From the NCBI GenBank assembly GCA_037127255.1, contig JBANSL010000004.1:69648627-69712626 (forward strand): a stretch of DNA of 64,000 nucleotides, in the 5' to 3' direction. The translations under genes and the position numbers were made by a program. A model generated the notes under the pieces. It worked only from the letters and a program-made list of their open reading frames with translations. It had not been told where the DNA came from and ran no database searches. This document shows, one piece after another, positions 1 to 10,013 of this stretch (within the stretch, counting starts at the first letter, position 1; each line of letters starts with the position of its first letter). The DNA is from Persicaria tinctoria (lineage: Eukaryota; Streptophyta; Magnoliopsida; Caryophyllales; Polygonaceae).

Positions 1-661
1 CTGCATACCACGGGACTGGATCCTCGAAGCGAGAAAGGCATAATGCAACGTGTCTGCAGCGGTGTAGACCCCAAGTCCACCATAATCTAGGGGCAAAGTA
101 GACAGACGCCACTGTAAAGGGCCGAAGCCTGATCCTCCAAGCGTAACTATCTGTTCTACTGAAGACCTCAAAGAATCGTCAAAAATACGTTGGGCATCTA
201 TAAAACATGGGGACGGGGTTGTTCGCATCGCAAAGTACAAACGAGAAACTCCCGAGCAGGCTCGCAGAAGCAATAACTCACATTGAGGATCTTCCAACTT
301 CTTGATGGCTTCCATTAGGGCATTAGTTTTCACAACTCTCCTCATCATCACCTCATTGCAGAAGGAGAGATCCAAGCTAACAGCTCCCCCAAGAAGCTTA
401 ACTCCACCCACCGGGAGTGAAATATGCTTGGGGAATACCCCGAATCCCCTACACCGTGGGTCTTCACTTGGCAAGAATAGTTCTGTTTTATCAACATTGA
501 GGTGAAGTCCTAAGTTCCGGCCATCCTCCTGGATGATGGAAAACGCCTTGCTTATCATCAACATGTCTCCTATGAGTGTCCCACCATCAAGGTACCAAGC
601 ATTTAACTTCAGCTCACAACTATCCTTGACATTACGAATCAACGGATGCAATGTAAGTGAG
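1..661 (-). CDS. Partial reverse transcriptase of an RLE-type non-LTR retrotransposon (runs off the left edge)
   Basis: Reading leftwards from 661, one frame stays open for about 220 codons to the window edge. It encodes the end of the RT palm and the thumb. Recognisable pieces are AWYLDGGTLIGDML (the catalytic box, YLDG where the neighbour at 661-3372 has YLDD), LGLHLNVDKTELF, VKLLGGAVS, DPQCELLLLRACSGVSRLYF and GGLGVYTAADTLHYAFLASR. The same blocks occur in the same order in the plus-strand copy, so both are one family, but the proteins are clearly diverged and are different subfamily members. The copy begins abruptly at SLTLHPLI, inside the RT, with an in-frame TAG just outside, so it is 5' truncated. 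It meets the next copy head to head at about 661. Its open frame contrasts with the broken neighbour. Confidence 0.75.
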
Positions 662-3372
662 ATCTATCCCTCCTAAGTGTCGCTTAGGTTTTTCGCGGGT
701 TTTAAAAGAGGCATTAGATGTTGTGGCTGACTCTCCGGGCGACCTCCTCTGCTAGATTCGCTTGCTTGTGATGCCTCTTTGTATACTTAAGACCTTTTCC
801 CCATGGAGTAATCTTGAGTGTAGGACTGCCGTCAAGCGGCAGCGTCAGGAGGAGAGTATTGCCAATGCTATTCGTGCTTGGGGTGTGCCCGACGGCAGTT
901 TGCAACTTCTACATGAGACCTTAGCTGAGGTTCCCCCTTCTTTTAGTGTGGAGGACGACCTTGATTTGAGTGAGCTTAACCTGTGACAATGTCGAAGGAA
1001 GATTTGTGATGGTCACTACACTGCCGCTGTTCGAGTGCTTTCTTCATCAAGTATTGCTTCTTATTCTGATGCCACTCTTGCGGCTCTACAAGAGAAGCAC
1101 CCATTGCCCCAATTCCCAACTTATCGCCTTTACCTATGGATCACCATCCTCTCGTTGTCTCTTCGACCCGTGTTTTGGATATGATTCGGAGCTTTCCGCG
1201 TGGCACGTCATGCGGGAAGGATGGGTTCCGTGCTCAGCATCTTTTGGATTGTTTGGGTGGAGCAGTTGTCGCTGTTTTGGATGATTTGATCGCCTCTATT
1301 ACTCGGGTTGTCAATCTTTTCCTTGAGGGTCGTTGTCCGCAGGCTCTGGATGAGTATATTGCTAGTGCTCCGCTCACCTCGCTTGTTAAGCCAGGTGGAG
1401 GTATACGTCATATTGCTGTTGACACTATTTGGAGACCCTTTGTCTCTAAGGTTGGTGCTTGTTTGGCCAGTCCTTCTTTGTCTGATTATTTTTCAGGCCT
1501 TCAGTTTGGGGTCGGGGTATCTGGTGGAGGAGAGGCTATTCTGCATGCTTTGAATCGGTTCATTGAGACTGGTTGTGGTGAGGAGGGTCTCTCTATGTTG
1601 TTGCTCGACTTCCAGAATGTGTTCAACTTAGTGTATCGTGTGACCATGTTAGAGGAAGTTCACCGTCACTACCCGGTTCTATTCCGATGGGTGGAGTTTT
1701 GTTACTCTAGTCCTGTCCGGCTGTATTATGGGGAGCATAGCTTATGGTCTTGTCGGAGGGTTCAACAAGGAGATCCGTTGAGCCCTCTGCTCTTTGGTTT
1801 GATGTTGCATACTTTTGTGTGCAAGATCAGAGACTCTTTTGACCTGAGTCTGCAATCTTGGTACTTAGATGATGACACTATTATTGGGGACACTTTGGTT
1901 GTGGGGAAGGTCTTGGATCTGATTATGGAGGATGGTCCCCGCTTTGGTCTTCATCTTAATGTGGATAAGACCTAGGTTTTTTGGCCTCGGTCGGCCATTG
2001 CGCGATGTCAAAGTTCTGGGTGGGCCTGTAAGTGTGTGCTCTGATTTCAGGAGCGACCTTGTGGCATGTAGAGTGAATAGGACCATAGAGCTTATGGATT
2101 CTGTCGCGAGGATTGATGACCCCCAATGCGATTTACTTCTGCTTCAAGCTTGTACGGGTATTTCTAAGCTTTACTTTTCCTTGCGTACTTGTTCTCCGCG
2201 TGTCTTTGGGTCGGCCCAACTTTCCTTTGATGTGGCAATATGTTCTAGCTTGGAACGAATTGTCACTGCGTCTGGACCTAGGTGTGGAGATTGGCAGTGG
2301 CAACTTGTCACCTTCCCTTTTCATTTAGGGGGGCTCGGAGTGTATGCTGTTGGGGATGTCCTACATTATGCTTTTTTGGTGTCCCGTTTGAAGTCTACTG
2401 AGTTACAGGTTAAGCTCCTACGTCCTTCTAGTATCATTGTTCCTAGCCCTACTTTCAATGATGCTTGGCGCGTTTTTAATGAGACCACAGGTTCTGATCT
2501 TCTAAGCGATCCTAGTCAAATCGTTGCCCCCAAACTTATGAAGAAACTAGCAGATATATATTTCACAAAGGTTGCTGCTACATCATACTCTGTTTTCTCA
2601 TTCATTATGCGACAAGGGGCATTATGGAAGTCTCAGCAAGGTGCTCACTCATCTTATTGGTTGCGTGCAGTTCCTATTTTGGGTTGGGGCAGACTATGGA
2701 TGGAAGAACCTATCGTAGTGTGCTTAGCTATCGACTGGGAGTTCCATTGTTCACGGTGTCCAGACCCTGTCCCACTTGTTCTCGGGTCTTTGATGGTGAT
2801 GTCTACGGTGACCATGCTGTGTCCTGCGCTGGTCCTGTGGGCATTAAACATCGACATAACCTTGTTCGTGACACCTTATTGGATATTTGCTATAGGTCTG
2901 CGATTTCTGCTGGTAAGGAGGTCGATATTGATTTGATTGATGGACATGATAAGCCCCTTCATCCGGCGGATTTGCTCATTTATTCTTGGGACAGAGGGCG
3001 GAATGTGTGTGTAGATATGACGGGATCCTCCCCCTTGACTCAGTCTGGGATGTCTAACTTTGTGCCAGGTCGTGCTGTTGTTAATGCTGCTCAGCGTAAG
3101 TGTGCGAAGTATCGGGATTTGTGCACTGCGGTTGGTTGTGGTTTCCTACCCTTCTTATTCTCTTCATTGGGAGAGTTAGATATGGATGTTGTTGCCTTGC
3201 TTAAGCAGATTTAGAAATTCTCGGTATCTTAGGATGTTGGGGCTCGTGCTGCAGCTTATATCTTTACTACATTTAGCTTTGTTATCGCTAAGGGAGTGGG
3301 TGCCTAGATTGTATCTCGGTTGCCCACTAATTTCTTGTAATCGATTTCTTTATATATATTTATATAAAAAAA
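661..3372 (+). pseudogene. RLE-type non-LTR retrotransposon: RT plus restriction-like endonuclease, broken, lacking its N-terminus
   Basis: Translating across several frames gives a colinear polyprotein: SIPPKCRLGFSRVLKEALD (about 664), QCRRKICDGHYTAAVRVL (987), an RT core open at 1136-1975 (SFPRGTSCGKDGFRAQHL, VQQGDPLSPLLFGLML, SWYLDDDTIIGD), a thumb at 1976-2690 and a C-terminal domain at 2690-3214. That domain has a C-x2-C-x11-H-x3-C knuckle (about 2768-2833), an RHN motif, then PAD and a downstream VD. This is the layout of the restriction-like endonuclease of R2-type elements, not the N-terminal APE endonuclease of L1. Breaks include a TAG after DLLC (about 802), a TAG at 1975, a frame change near 2690 and TAGs at 3212 and about 3230 and 3305. 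The last natural stop is TAA at 3338-3340, then a short AT-rich tail with A8. The N-terminal zinc fingers are absent. Confidence 0.75.
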
Positions 3373-3373
3373 A

Positions 3374-4076
3374 CCAGATCTTTGTTGCTTTGTTGAAGAC
3401 TTTGATTGTTTGTGAGATGCCCGACCTTGTTCGGTACCATTGCCCTTTTGTGGGTTTTTGTGGGTGCCTTGATGGTGGTGGTAGAGGTCTTGTTAAAATC
3501 TCCATGCTCAGGCACCTTCGGGATCAGCATTGCAGTGGTGATGCTCAAACCCTTACTCATCAAACTCTTTCCAATAGCTTGACTATTTATTCTAGTGCCG
3601 AAACAACTTTCAAGCGTATGGGGGTTTGGTTATGTGGAGTTTGTCTTAAAACTCATACCTTTCGTGCTCGTTGTCGGCATAGTCAAGATGATTCAGTGGT
3701 GCCTCCGGATTGTGGTGATGGCCTTGTTCGTTTTATTATTTACGATATTCCCAGACCTCCATCTCCATCTCTGTCGGTTCCCTTGTCTGATGCTGGGGTT
3801 GTGCCTGTTGGTTTGTCTATATCTTCGCTTCACCGGTTGTTCCTGGGATAGAGGGCGGGATGTTTGTGTCGATCTGACGAGATCCTCCCCTTTGACTCAG
3901 TCTGGGATGTTGGACTTTGTGTCTGGTCGTGTTGTTGTTGATGCTGCTCGACGTAAGTGTGCCAAGTATTGAGATTTGTGCACGACGGCTGGTTATGGTT
4001 TCATACCATTCTCCTTCTCTTCGTTGGGGGAGTTAGTTACGGATGCGGTTGCCTTGCTGAAGTATTTTCAGAAATG
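3374..4076 (+). pseudogene. Internally deleted copy of the same RLE element: N-terminal zinc fingers joined to the end of the RLE
   Basis: An ATG at 3417 opens a frame with two zinc-binding clusters: HCPFVGFCGC...LRHLRDQHC (C2H2-like) and CGVCLKTHTFRARCRHS. This is what is expected of the DNA-binding N-terminus of an R2-like element. At about 3843 the frame passes straight into sequence matching the C-terminal endonuclease of the 661-3372 copy: DRGRDVCVDL, SSPLTQSGMLDFV, AARRKCAKY. A TGA interrupts it, and it ends at about 4075 (GELVTDAVALLKYFQK, stop). All of the RT and the zinc knuckle are missing, about 2 kb. The junction lies in a shared stretch like TTCYTGGGA, which suggests microhomology. 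It begins directly after the A-tail of the previous copy. Confidence 0.7.
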
Positions 4077-4160
4077 AGGTCCTCCAGCTGGAGCTGGACC
4101 CCTATGTCCGTCCGCGGAAGGCCTCCAGATAGTACCTCTAAGCTCTTGGAGAAACGAAGT

Positions 4161-4720
4161 CACTACTAGAATTTTGTTCATAGAAATCGGGTATAAACCG
4201 ATGTTAATAAAAAAAAATTCAACGTGTTAGTGGGTGGTGTTAAAAATCCAAACTTTACCACATCGGTTTATAACCGATGTCTATAATGATATATAACATC
4301 GTTTCTCTTTGTAATATCGACTTAAATGCATGAATATAGTTACATTTTGATTGGTTCACCTAGTGTTAAACCATTATTAATTTGCATTTCTATCTACCTG
4401 AATGTATGAAGAGCAATACGTACAAAAGTTCACATTAACATCGGTATTTTTCCCAAAAACAATTTTGTAATAACTTATTTACATTAGTTATATGCGATTC
4501 ATTTCGTATTTATTAACTTCCTCTTTGTATTTTGTCTTGTTATTTCGTTTAAAAAGTAGTATATAACATTCAATATTTATAAAGACGATGTTATATGTAT
4601 ATATTTAAATCAATATATTTGAAAGAACTGATGTCCAAAAAGATTACAACATCAATTTCTTTATTTGTAACAATGTATAATTTCCCTAAAGACATCAATT
4701 TTATTAGTTGTTTTGTTGTG
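4161..4720. mobile_element. CACTA-type DNA transposon terminus with subterminal repeats
   Basis: CACTACTAGAATTTTG at 4161 closely resembles the CACTACAAGAA start of plant CACTA (En/Spm) transposons. Over the next 550 bases the words ACATCGG, AACCGATGT and shorter forms (ACATCGTT, GATGTTA, ACATCAATT) recur in both orientations, as expected of subterminal transposase-binding repeats. No matching second terminus or transposase is visible, so this is a single end or remnant. Confidence 0.5.
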
Positions 4721-6571
4721 TTTCAATACATTTTTAAATCGTTTTTTATGTTATTAAATGACATCTCATTTTCTGTTTGTATCCATTAATATTCTATTTG
4801 GATTCTCAAATTATCAAAATTGGATCAAATCCATGATGCATTATCCAAAATAGTCATACATGATGAAATACATAAAGTAGATTCAAATCTAATTCTTATT
4901 ACAATAAGGTGAAATACATCAATAATCGAATTCTAAGTTTCGAGTCTTTTACATAATACAACATATAGAGATGTTCTCACGATGAGGAAAGACAAACATC
5001 ACACAAACACCAACCCACAAGTCCTCAACTACCAGCCACAGCACCCCAGCAGCAGCCTAGAACAAAGGGTTGAATTAAAGACCCCAACAGTATACAAGTT
5101 GGATTTTTACAGCTTTGTTCAAATGTCACCAACAGACATATAGCTCATACATATTCGTTAGGCAGTGTCCATGGCTATTCGTGCACATCAGGTACACGAG
5201 GATACTTGTTTTAGTCCTTTAGCAGTTAGCACACCCTGCTAGACAAAACATCACCAACTAAATAAAGCTGAAATATTGAGTGAAGCGCAGCAAAATATCA
5301 AAGGTTATATAACACAAAGGTAGCAAAAATGAAAATCAAGATACAAACAATGCTGAGAGCTTTCAGTATCCTATTAGGCCAAAACCTGAAAATGCAGCCA
5401 GAAATTTTTAATATTACTCCGTAATTGCTTGCACCTCTGTAGGCCAAGCATCTTTTCATATTATGGCTTAGTATAAAGTTAACTAAAGATGGAATTTCAA
5501 AATCAAAACATGGCCAAAATATAAAATCTTGAATTCAGAATCCGCCCTTTAAATACAAAAAGCTTAAGATGGAATTTCAAAATCAAAACATGGCACATTT
5601 TTGTTACCCAACACCACTGCATAGGAATCAAGTACAAGCAAACTTCAAACTATACAAATCTGATATCCTGGCAAAACAAATGCATAACTTTTTCCTTCTT
5701 TCAAAAGAAAGCTCGCAATTATTCTAAGCAGCCAAGGCATTATTTTGCAAGTTTTTATTAAGTTAGGATAGTGACATAAATAGCAATCTCCTTAAGTGTG
5801 GGCATATATAAACTTGATAGTCAATCCAAAAAGGACACCTTTGCAAGACTAAATGGAGCATGAAATCATATCAGTAGCAAGAATCATATTGAGAAAATAA
5901 TTCTAATCTTTGCTAATAGACCAAAGAAACAAAACCAGCAACCTTCAGTTTATTTCATTTTCTTAGGATAAATTGGTTTTGTTATATATGTCAGTGGCCT
6001 TAGTAAGACTAAATAAACAAGAAGCACGCGAGTGCATTTTCTTTGTTTCGATCTGCCATTTTTCTATCTTCATCTTATAAGGTCTCTTCAATCGCGCAAC
6101 TCATAAGTGACCTTTGCAGAAAATCTTCACAAAAACAGATCGATAAAGATTTAGACAATTTTTCATGAAGTATTCACACCTTGTGCACATTATGTAATAA
6201 GAAGCAATAGGGTAACAAAACAAAAGTAGCAAGTCCAGCTGATCCTTAAAATGAAAAATTTCATGAATAAGATCAAATAGCAATCAAAGACTTCTAAAAA
6301 AACAACGAGAGAGAAGAGAAAGAGGAAAGAAGCTTACATTGTGCAAATCGATGAGACCCATTGAAGACCCTAAATTGTGGATCAGCTGGAAAAGCATCAT
6401 GCATTGCGTTACGAAGGGTAGAGTTACAAACCTTGTTACATGGCGAACATGCACTCCGTCAGAACGGACAGAGTCATGTGCGTACACTGGACTTATTGAG
6501 CAGAGAGCCCAATAATGGACCCATAGACACAAGTAAGGCACTCCTGAATGATAATCAAGGATGGCTAATAA
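4721..6571. other. AT-rich intergenic stretch, no supported gene
   Basis: Open frames here are all short (85 codons or fewer) and resemble nothing recognised. The strip 5000-6300 reads like untranslated or intron sequence of a plant gene, but no coding exon could be established. A short minus-strand frame at 6284-6541 has a good splice-donor-like end but is not convincing. Confidence 0.5.
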
Positions 6572-6580
6572 TATAAAATA
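6572..6580 (+). promoter_or_regulatory. TATA box for the 6627 exon
   Basis: TATAAAATA lies 47 bases before the ATG at 6627, which would put a transcription start near 6605 and leave a leader of about 20 bases. Spacing and sequence fit a plant core promoter. Confidence 0.4.
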
Positions 6581-6626
6581 GGGGTCGCGTTTTCAATTTC
6601 CCATCTCTTCAAAACGCAAATCCAAA

Positions 6627-6720
6627 ATGGCTTCCTCCAAACCTACTCCGCGAGCATTCTTCAGGGTTATTGATGTTGAAGAACAACTTCATAAGCTTCA
6701 ACTACCATTATTATTTGAGG
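6627..6720 (+). CDS. Candidate orphan first exon of a host gene (weakly B3-domain-like), rest absent
   Basis: ATG at 6627 gives MASSKPTPRAFFRVIDVEEQ followed by LHKLQLPLLFE, then an almost perfect plant splice donor (AGG|GTGAGTA, GT at 6721). Unspliced, the frame stops after 41 codons. The start FFRVI...LHKLQLP recalls the beginning of a plant B3 DNA-binding domain (FFKV...L.IP), but the piece is too short to be sure. A TATA box sits at the right distance upstream. Downstream there is only transposon sequence from about 7000, so the remaining exons were lost or lie far away. It could also be a chance frame. Confidence 0.3.
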
Positions 6721-6999
6721 GTGAGTACGGACAACTGGTTTCAGACTAGTTATTCGAAATATGGGCCTAACAGTTGGTATGTGCATGATACGCTTGTGTT
6801 CGATCCTCATTGTGTTTTAGCTGTGTTTGTTCATGTATTGGTTCGTATAATAGGTGTACTTGAAATTTATTGGTGGTTAACTGTCAACAATGTGTGCTTC
6901 GGGTTTGTACTAGTATGTCTTAGGTTTTCCAATCAATAAAGTAAGTGTACCTATTGAGAGGTGGTGGTTTTTTCCAATGGTAATTGCATCTAGTTAGAG
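6721..6999. other. Short non-coding stretch between the orphan exon and the transposons
   Basis: T-rich and intron-like. No splice acceptor followed by a plausible second exon was found before the retroposon begins near 7000. Confidence 0.4.
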
Positions 7000-7328
7000 G
7001 TCAAGTATACACCTTAAATCTTTCTCCTACTTTGCACTTTAGGGTCAGACAGTCCTGACACCTCGAGTGGCCGACAAAATCGGCAGACGGAGGATCGTCA
7101 AACGTACAACATAAATACAAACATAAAATAGATAGGTGCAATACAAAAGTGAAAAGCAACAAATCTAGGCGAACAAATGAACATAATCCTAATAAACTGG
7201 GGACAACATAGACTACACCCTGATGCCAAGCGCCACCAGACACCGCTGGCCAGGGGTACAGCAGGACTCCCTGTGGGCAGTGAAGACGATCCTAATAGGA
7301 AATTTCCGGATCATGGATTCGCCTCGAT
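7000..7328 (-). mobile_element. 3' half of a non-coding retroposon, cut by the LTR element
   Basis: Read on the minus strand this matches, piece by piece, the end of the retroposon copy at 61457-62005: CACTGCCCACAGG, GTCCTGCTGTACC, GGTGGCGCTTGGC, CGTCTGCCGATTTTGTCGGC and CAGGACTGTCTGACC. Its continuation is at 18456-19470, beyond the LTR element. No protein domain is visible. It is a poly(A)-type non-autonomous element by analogy with the other copy. Confidence 0.65.
7324..7328. repeat. Target-site duplication (TCGAT), left copy
   Basis: TCGAT just before the LTR start matches TCGAT at 18456-18460 just after the LTR end. A 5-bp duplication is the normal footprint of LTR-retrotransposon integrase. 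Confidence 0.9.
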
Positions 7329-9997
7329 TGTAAAGACCGGGAAATTTTAGAATATTAAATTATTAAAATAGTGATTTATAATCATTCCGATTTCTAAGAT
7401 CCAGGAGATTTGAAATTTTTGTCCGTGAGCTATTGGATGTATTCTAAATCTTTTGAAACAAGTTCCGGCATTAATTAATTGGATAATCAAAATATGTTAT
7501 ACTCTGCTTTTATATACCGAAAATTGGAAAATAATGTTCGGATTCCATTTATTAAATTCAGATTTGGAAAATTGAGAAGTATTTTAAACGCGTCGGGATA
7601 AAGTCGAGATAGCGGATTTGGGGTTTATTTTGTTTGTTATCGTTATTCGATATTGGGACCACTTTGATTCTTTTCATCCCCTGCCTCATGGATACAAACA
7701 ACCAACCCTCTCCCTTTTGTCTTATTGCATGTACCTCTGTATACCCAGCATACAACCACGCCAATTCAGACCTCTCTCTGTGGCTAGTTCAAGGGAGGCA
7801 GTAGTAGCGTTTCACCCCTTCTGTCAATTTAGATCCCAATTCCATGCAGAACCTCCTTTCTTCCTTGCCTTACCTTTCCCCAACTTTTCAAACCCAGGAA
7901 GAAAGCCCCCACTCCCTCCTTTTTTACTGATTCCTACCACCACACCGTACCTCCCTTCTCCGAGAGCAACAACAACAGCCACCGGGTCATCTTCTTCCTC
8001 TCTTCCTCGCCGAGCGCCTGTTCTTCGTTCGAGAGCAGCCAAGCATCAGTGACTCCCTCTCCGTCGTTTCCAAGCAACCTCTCCCTCCTCCTTCGTTTCC
8101 GAGCAACAGCAAGAGCTCTCCGACGACCGAGAACGAGCGTAGTCCGCCCAGAGGCACACCGGAGGCTCCGCCGTGCCGCCCTCGCTCCTCGCTTCCCCTG
8201 TTTCCCGATTAGAGTCAGGTAAGGTTGTTTCTCTCCCCCCCCCCCCCTTCCGCTCTAAACCACCATGGAATCGCACCTTCTGATCTCTATCCTCGATCCA
8301 GGCAAAGCTCGCTTGGATTCCGTCCCCGACGGAGCTCATCGACTCCCATGGACGTTTTCCGGCGAAGGGTTCAACCTAGGTGAGCTCTCCTTCTTCCCCT
8401 CCTTCTGTGTCGTTCTTCTGGGTTTTAATTGCTCGATCTTGGGGAGAGGTTGGGTGAGTGAATCGGGATCGATTGCCGTCGGAGATCTGAGTTAATCTCC
8501 TCCTCCTTCTTCCGTTTTCCCTTTCTGTCGTTGCAGAGGTCGTTGTTGCGTCCTGAGAGAGACTATCCCTTCTTTTGTTTTGTTTTGTTGGCTGGGTCGG
8601 ATCCTTCTTCCCTTTCTTTTCTTTTCAGAAGCAAACGGGGCGGGTCTTTCACTCCACATTGGATTCTGGGTCGGGTTTCCTTCCGGGTTGGGAGATTGTA
8701 TTGGGGCGGGTTGGGCCTTTCTCTTCGGGTTGGGCTTAATTCAGTTGGGCCTTGTCTTTAAATAAGATATGTTTATATGGTTATATGTTTTGATATTATA
8801 TGGGTTTGATTGGAATAATGATTCTTGGTTGATGTTGATCGTATCGGAAAGGTTTTGGAAAATGGTTTTACCATCGATTGGTTTTGAGGATATTGAGAAC
8901 TTGGTTTCGTGTGTGTGAGAATGTTGGTTCGGTAGCTTATGGAAAATGGCTTGATGATAGGTGTGTCTTGCGGTTGGATTGCTTTTGGACTTGCATTTGG
9001 GCCCTTGCTTGTGTTATCTTGTTGTTCTGCATCTTCAGGTAAGTTCCCTGGGGGGCTTACTCAGGTTGGACATTCATGTCTGTTGTTGCATTTTATGTTA
9101 GGTGTTGCATATGCATAAAAGCATGCCATGTAGTATCCTGTTTAGGTTGCATTAATTAAATGAGCATCTGCTTACTTTATGCGTTTGAAACAGAATGGCC
9201 TTTATCTGTGATAGTCCTAGAGTCTTTGCTAGGGTCATAGGGTAGCCCAGCTTCATCGGATACCTTGAGTCAATCGAGTCATGAACTTCCTTATATTATG
9301 AGATGCCTACGAGCTTTATTGTGGAGCGGGTTAGGCATGCGTGCCGCCCGATTATGATGGAATGCATTCACGAGCTGACCAGTCTCCGCCCTATCGGAAA
9401 GAGGTGGAGGTAGGAGAGGGATATGCCATTTGGCATTGTCTTGGGCCCTTTATAGTATTTCTGCACATTATTATGAACTAGGAGTATGCTAGTGTGTTTG
9501 ACTTTCGTACTGCATTAGAGCATCTTTATTAGGTATAGCACATACTATGTGGCCTCAGCGAGGACTGTCGGTCCTGCATGAGTGGCTCGATCTCACTCCT
9601 TTCCCCGTTCTTCTTTTAAAGGTATTTTCTGCAGATCTGAGTGCTCGATGTCTATATGACGGGGTTCCCTTTTGGCGAATCGAAGAATCTGGCTAATATC
9701 CTAATTTAGGAAAATGGTAATTACACACTCATGATTTGGTTTTGACCGGTTCTGCCGTGACACTTGTATCCTTACTTTGCTTTCGCCTTACTTCCGTTTG
9801 AATTGAATTTCGCGACATAGTCTTAAGATAGGTTAAGGGTACCCAACGACCCTTCGTGGCTTTTAGGGTTTGAAATCCCTATTTCTACTAATCTTAAAAT
9901 GAGTTGAAACCTCGACCCGTACCTGAATTGCAAGATCCAAACAAGGGGTTTTATCCCTTGAAACGTAATCCGGAAATCATAATTCTGGGTCGTTACA
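7329..9997 (+). repeat. 5' LTR of the LARD element
   Basis: 2669 bp, starting TGTAAAGACC and ending GGTCGTTACA, a near-perfect 10-bp inverted pair. A TATATA at about 7511 is a possible promoter. It contains a CT-rich stretch with an ATG in strong context (8265) and paired splice signals (GT at 8380, TTGCAG ending 8536). Compared with the 3' LTR it lacks 467 bp after about 8801. The open frame at 7618-8052 occurs in both LTRs but resembles no protein and is not called. Confidence 0.85.
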
Positions 9998-10001
9998 AAG
10001 A

Positions 10002-10013
10002 TGGTATCAGAGC
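10002..10013 (+). other. Primer-binding site of the LARD element
   Basis: TGGTATCAGAGC begins 5 bases after the end of the left LTR. It is the complement of the 3' end of plant initiator tRNA-Met, the usual primer for minus-strand DNA synthesis. Confidence 0.9.

Noticed and set aside
1..3372. Twin-priming inversion of one LINE copy
   Set aside because: The inverted parts cover the same RT region and are strongly diverged, so they are two separate copies.
6284..6541. 85-codon minus-strand ORF with a donor-like end
   Set aside because: No recognisable protein and no second exon found; left as intergenic.
7618..8052. 144-codon ORF present in both LARD LTRs (also 15662-16096)
   Set aside because: Its conservation follows from LTR identity. 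The sequence resembles no protein and overlaps other frames on both strands.
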